DNA from: Flavobacteriaceae bacterium
GTDB lineage: Bacteria; Bacteroidota; Bacteroidia; Flavobacteriales; Flavobacteriaceae
Assembly: GCA_008081175.1 (NCBI GenBank)
Contig: VMCW01000122.1
Span: 1 to 6,082 of the forward strand
DNA length: 6,082 nucleotides
Direction of reading: 5' to 3'
Shown: positions 5,869-6,082 of the stretch, in pieces
How positions within the stretch are numbered: position 1 is the first letter of the stretch
Layout: every line of letters begins with the position of its first letter
The notes under the pieces: model-generated
Database searches by the model: none
The model's input: the letters and a program-made list of their open reading frames with translations, nothing else
Told to the model about the DNA's origin: nothing
Position numbers and translations under genes: made by a program

Positions 5869-6082
5869 TTATAAAAATAAGGCTCCTGTTGGAGTTTCCA
5901 AGAATTTTTCAAAAGGAATTTCCTCTTGTTTTAAAAAGCCTTTTTGTGGCAAACTTCCAGAAGCAACCATTTCCACAACAGCAACGAGCGAAGCAGCAGT
6001 AGTCCAAGAAATGGCACGCCATTTTTTGCCTGCTATTGTTATGGGATGGAATGCTTTGTAGTACTCTTTCCGAGATAGCGTC
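5869..6082 (-). CDS. Saccharopine dehydrogenase-like protein, C-terminal 70 residues (cut by the right edge)
   Basis: The frame on the minus strand is open from the right edge to a TAA at 5869-5871. The 70 visible residues include AGKKWRAISWTTAASLVAVV (17-36), then SGSLPQKGFLKQEEIPFEKF (41-60) and the terminus GALFL. The pattern of a helix, a short SG.LPQ.GF.KQE turn and a final F..FL segment resembles the C-terminal tail of bacterial saccharopine dehydrogenase family proteins as I remember them. That enzyme oxidatively cleaves saccharopine to glutamate and aminoadipate semialdehyde, the substrate of the ALDH7 enzyme encoded downstream, which strengthens the call. The NAD(P)-binding N-terminus and active site lie outside the window. 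A different dehydrogenase of the same fold, such as a lysine-6-dehydrogenase-type protein, cannot be excluded. Confidence 0.7.
   Translation of the reverse strand, partial: TLSRKEYYKAFHPITIAGKKWRAISWTTAASLVAVVEMVASGSLPQKGFLKQEEIPFEKFLETPTGALFL

Noticed and set aside
5864..6061. Plus-strand open frame of 65 codons at the right end
   Set aside because: The minus-strand frame here encodes a saccharopine-dehydrogenase-like tail and sits in operon order with hglS; the plus-strand product resembles nothing.

Overview
The window looks like chromosomal DNA of a Bacteroidota bacterium, probably flavobacterial. The evidence is AT-rich sequence, weak or absent Shine-Dalgarno sites, a TlpA-type thioredoxin lipoprotein with a DUF4369-like N-terminal domain, and a candidate TAnnTTTG-type promoter. 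The genus cannot be told from the sequence. Coding density is very high. There are six protein genes, of which the first and last are cut by the window edges. I see no RNA genes, mobile elements or CRISPR.

Layout, left to right. (1) Positions 1-1528, minus strand: the N-terminal 509 codons of a large FAD-linked oxidase resembling the YdiJ / D-2-hydroxyglutarate dehydrogenase group. It begins with GTG and runs off the left edge. (2) Positions 1529-1626: a 98-bp divergent intergenic region holding candidate promoters. (3) Positions 1627-2739, plus strand: a membrane-anchored periplasmic TlpA-like thiol-disulfide oxidoreductase. (4) A 10-bp convergent junction. (5) Positions 2750-6082, minus strand: a tight run of four genes. 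In transcription order these are the C-terminal end of a saccharopine-dehydrogenase-like protein (5869-6082), a DUF1338/HglS 2-oxoadipate dioxygenase/decarboxylase (4943-5848), an ALDH7-type alpha-aminoadipic semialdehyde dehydrogenase (3404-4939) and a rhomboid protease (2750-3400). The gaps between them are 20, 3 and 3 bp.

Together the genes point to lysine catabolism by the saccharopine/aminoadipate route. Saccharopine dehydrogenase yields aminoadipate semialdehyde, and the ALDH7 enzyme oxidises this to 2-aminoadipate. A transaminase not in the window gives 2-oxoadipate, which HglS converts to D-2-hydroxyglutarate. The YdiJ-like FAD enzyme could then oxidise D-2-hydroxyglutarate to 2-oxoglutarate for the TCA cycle. 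The two unexpected members of the neighbourhood are the rhomboid protease, which appears co-transcribed at the operon's 3' end, and the TlpA-like lipoprotein inserted on the opposite strand between the pathway genes. I found no sign of a wholly new system. The interest lies in this pathway arrangement and the rhomboid linkage.
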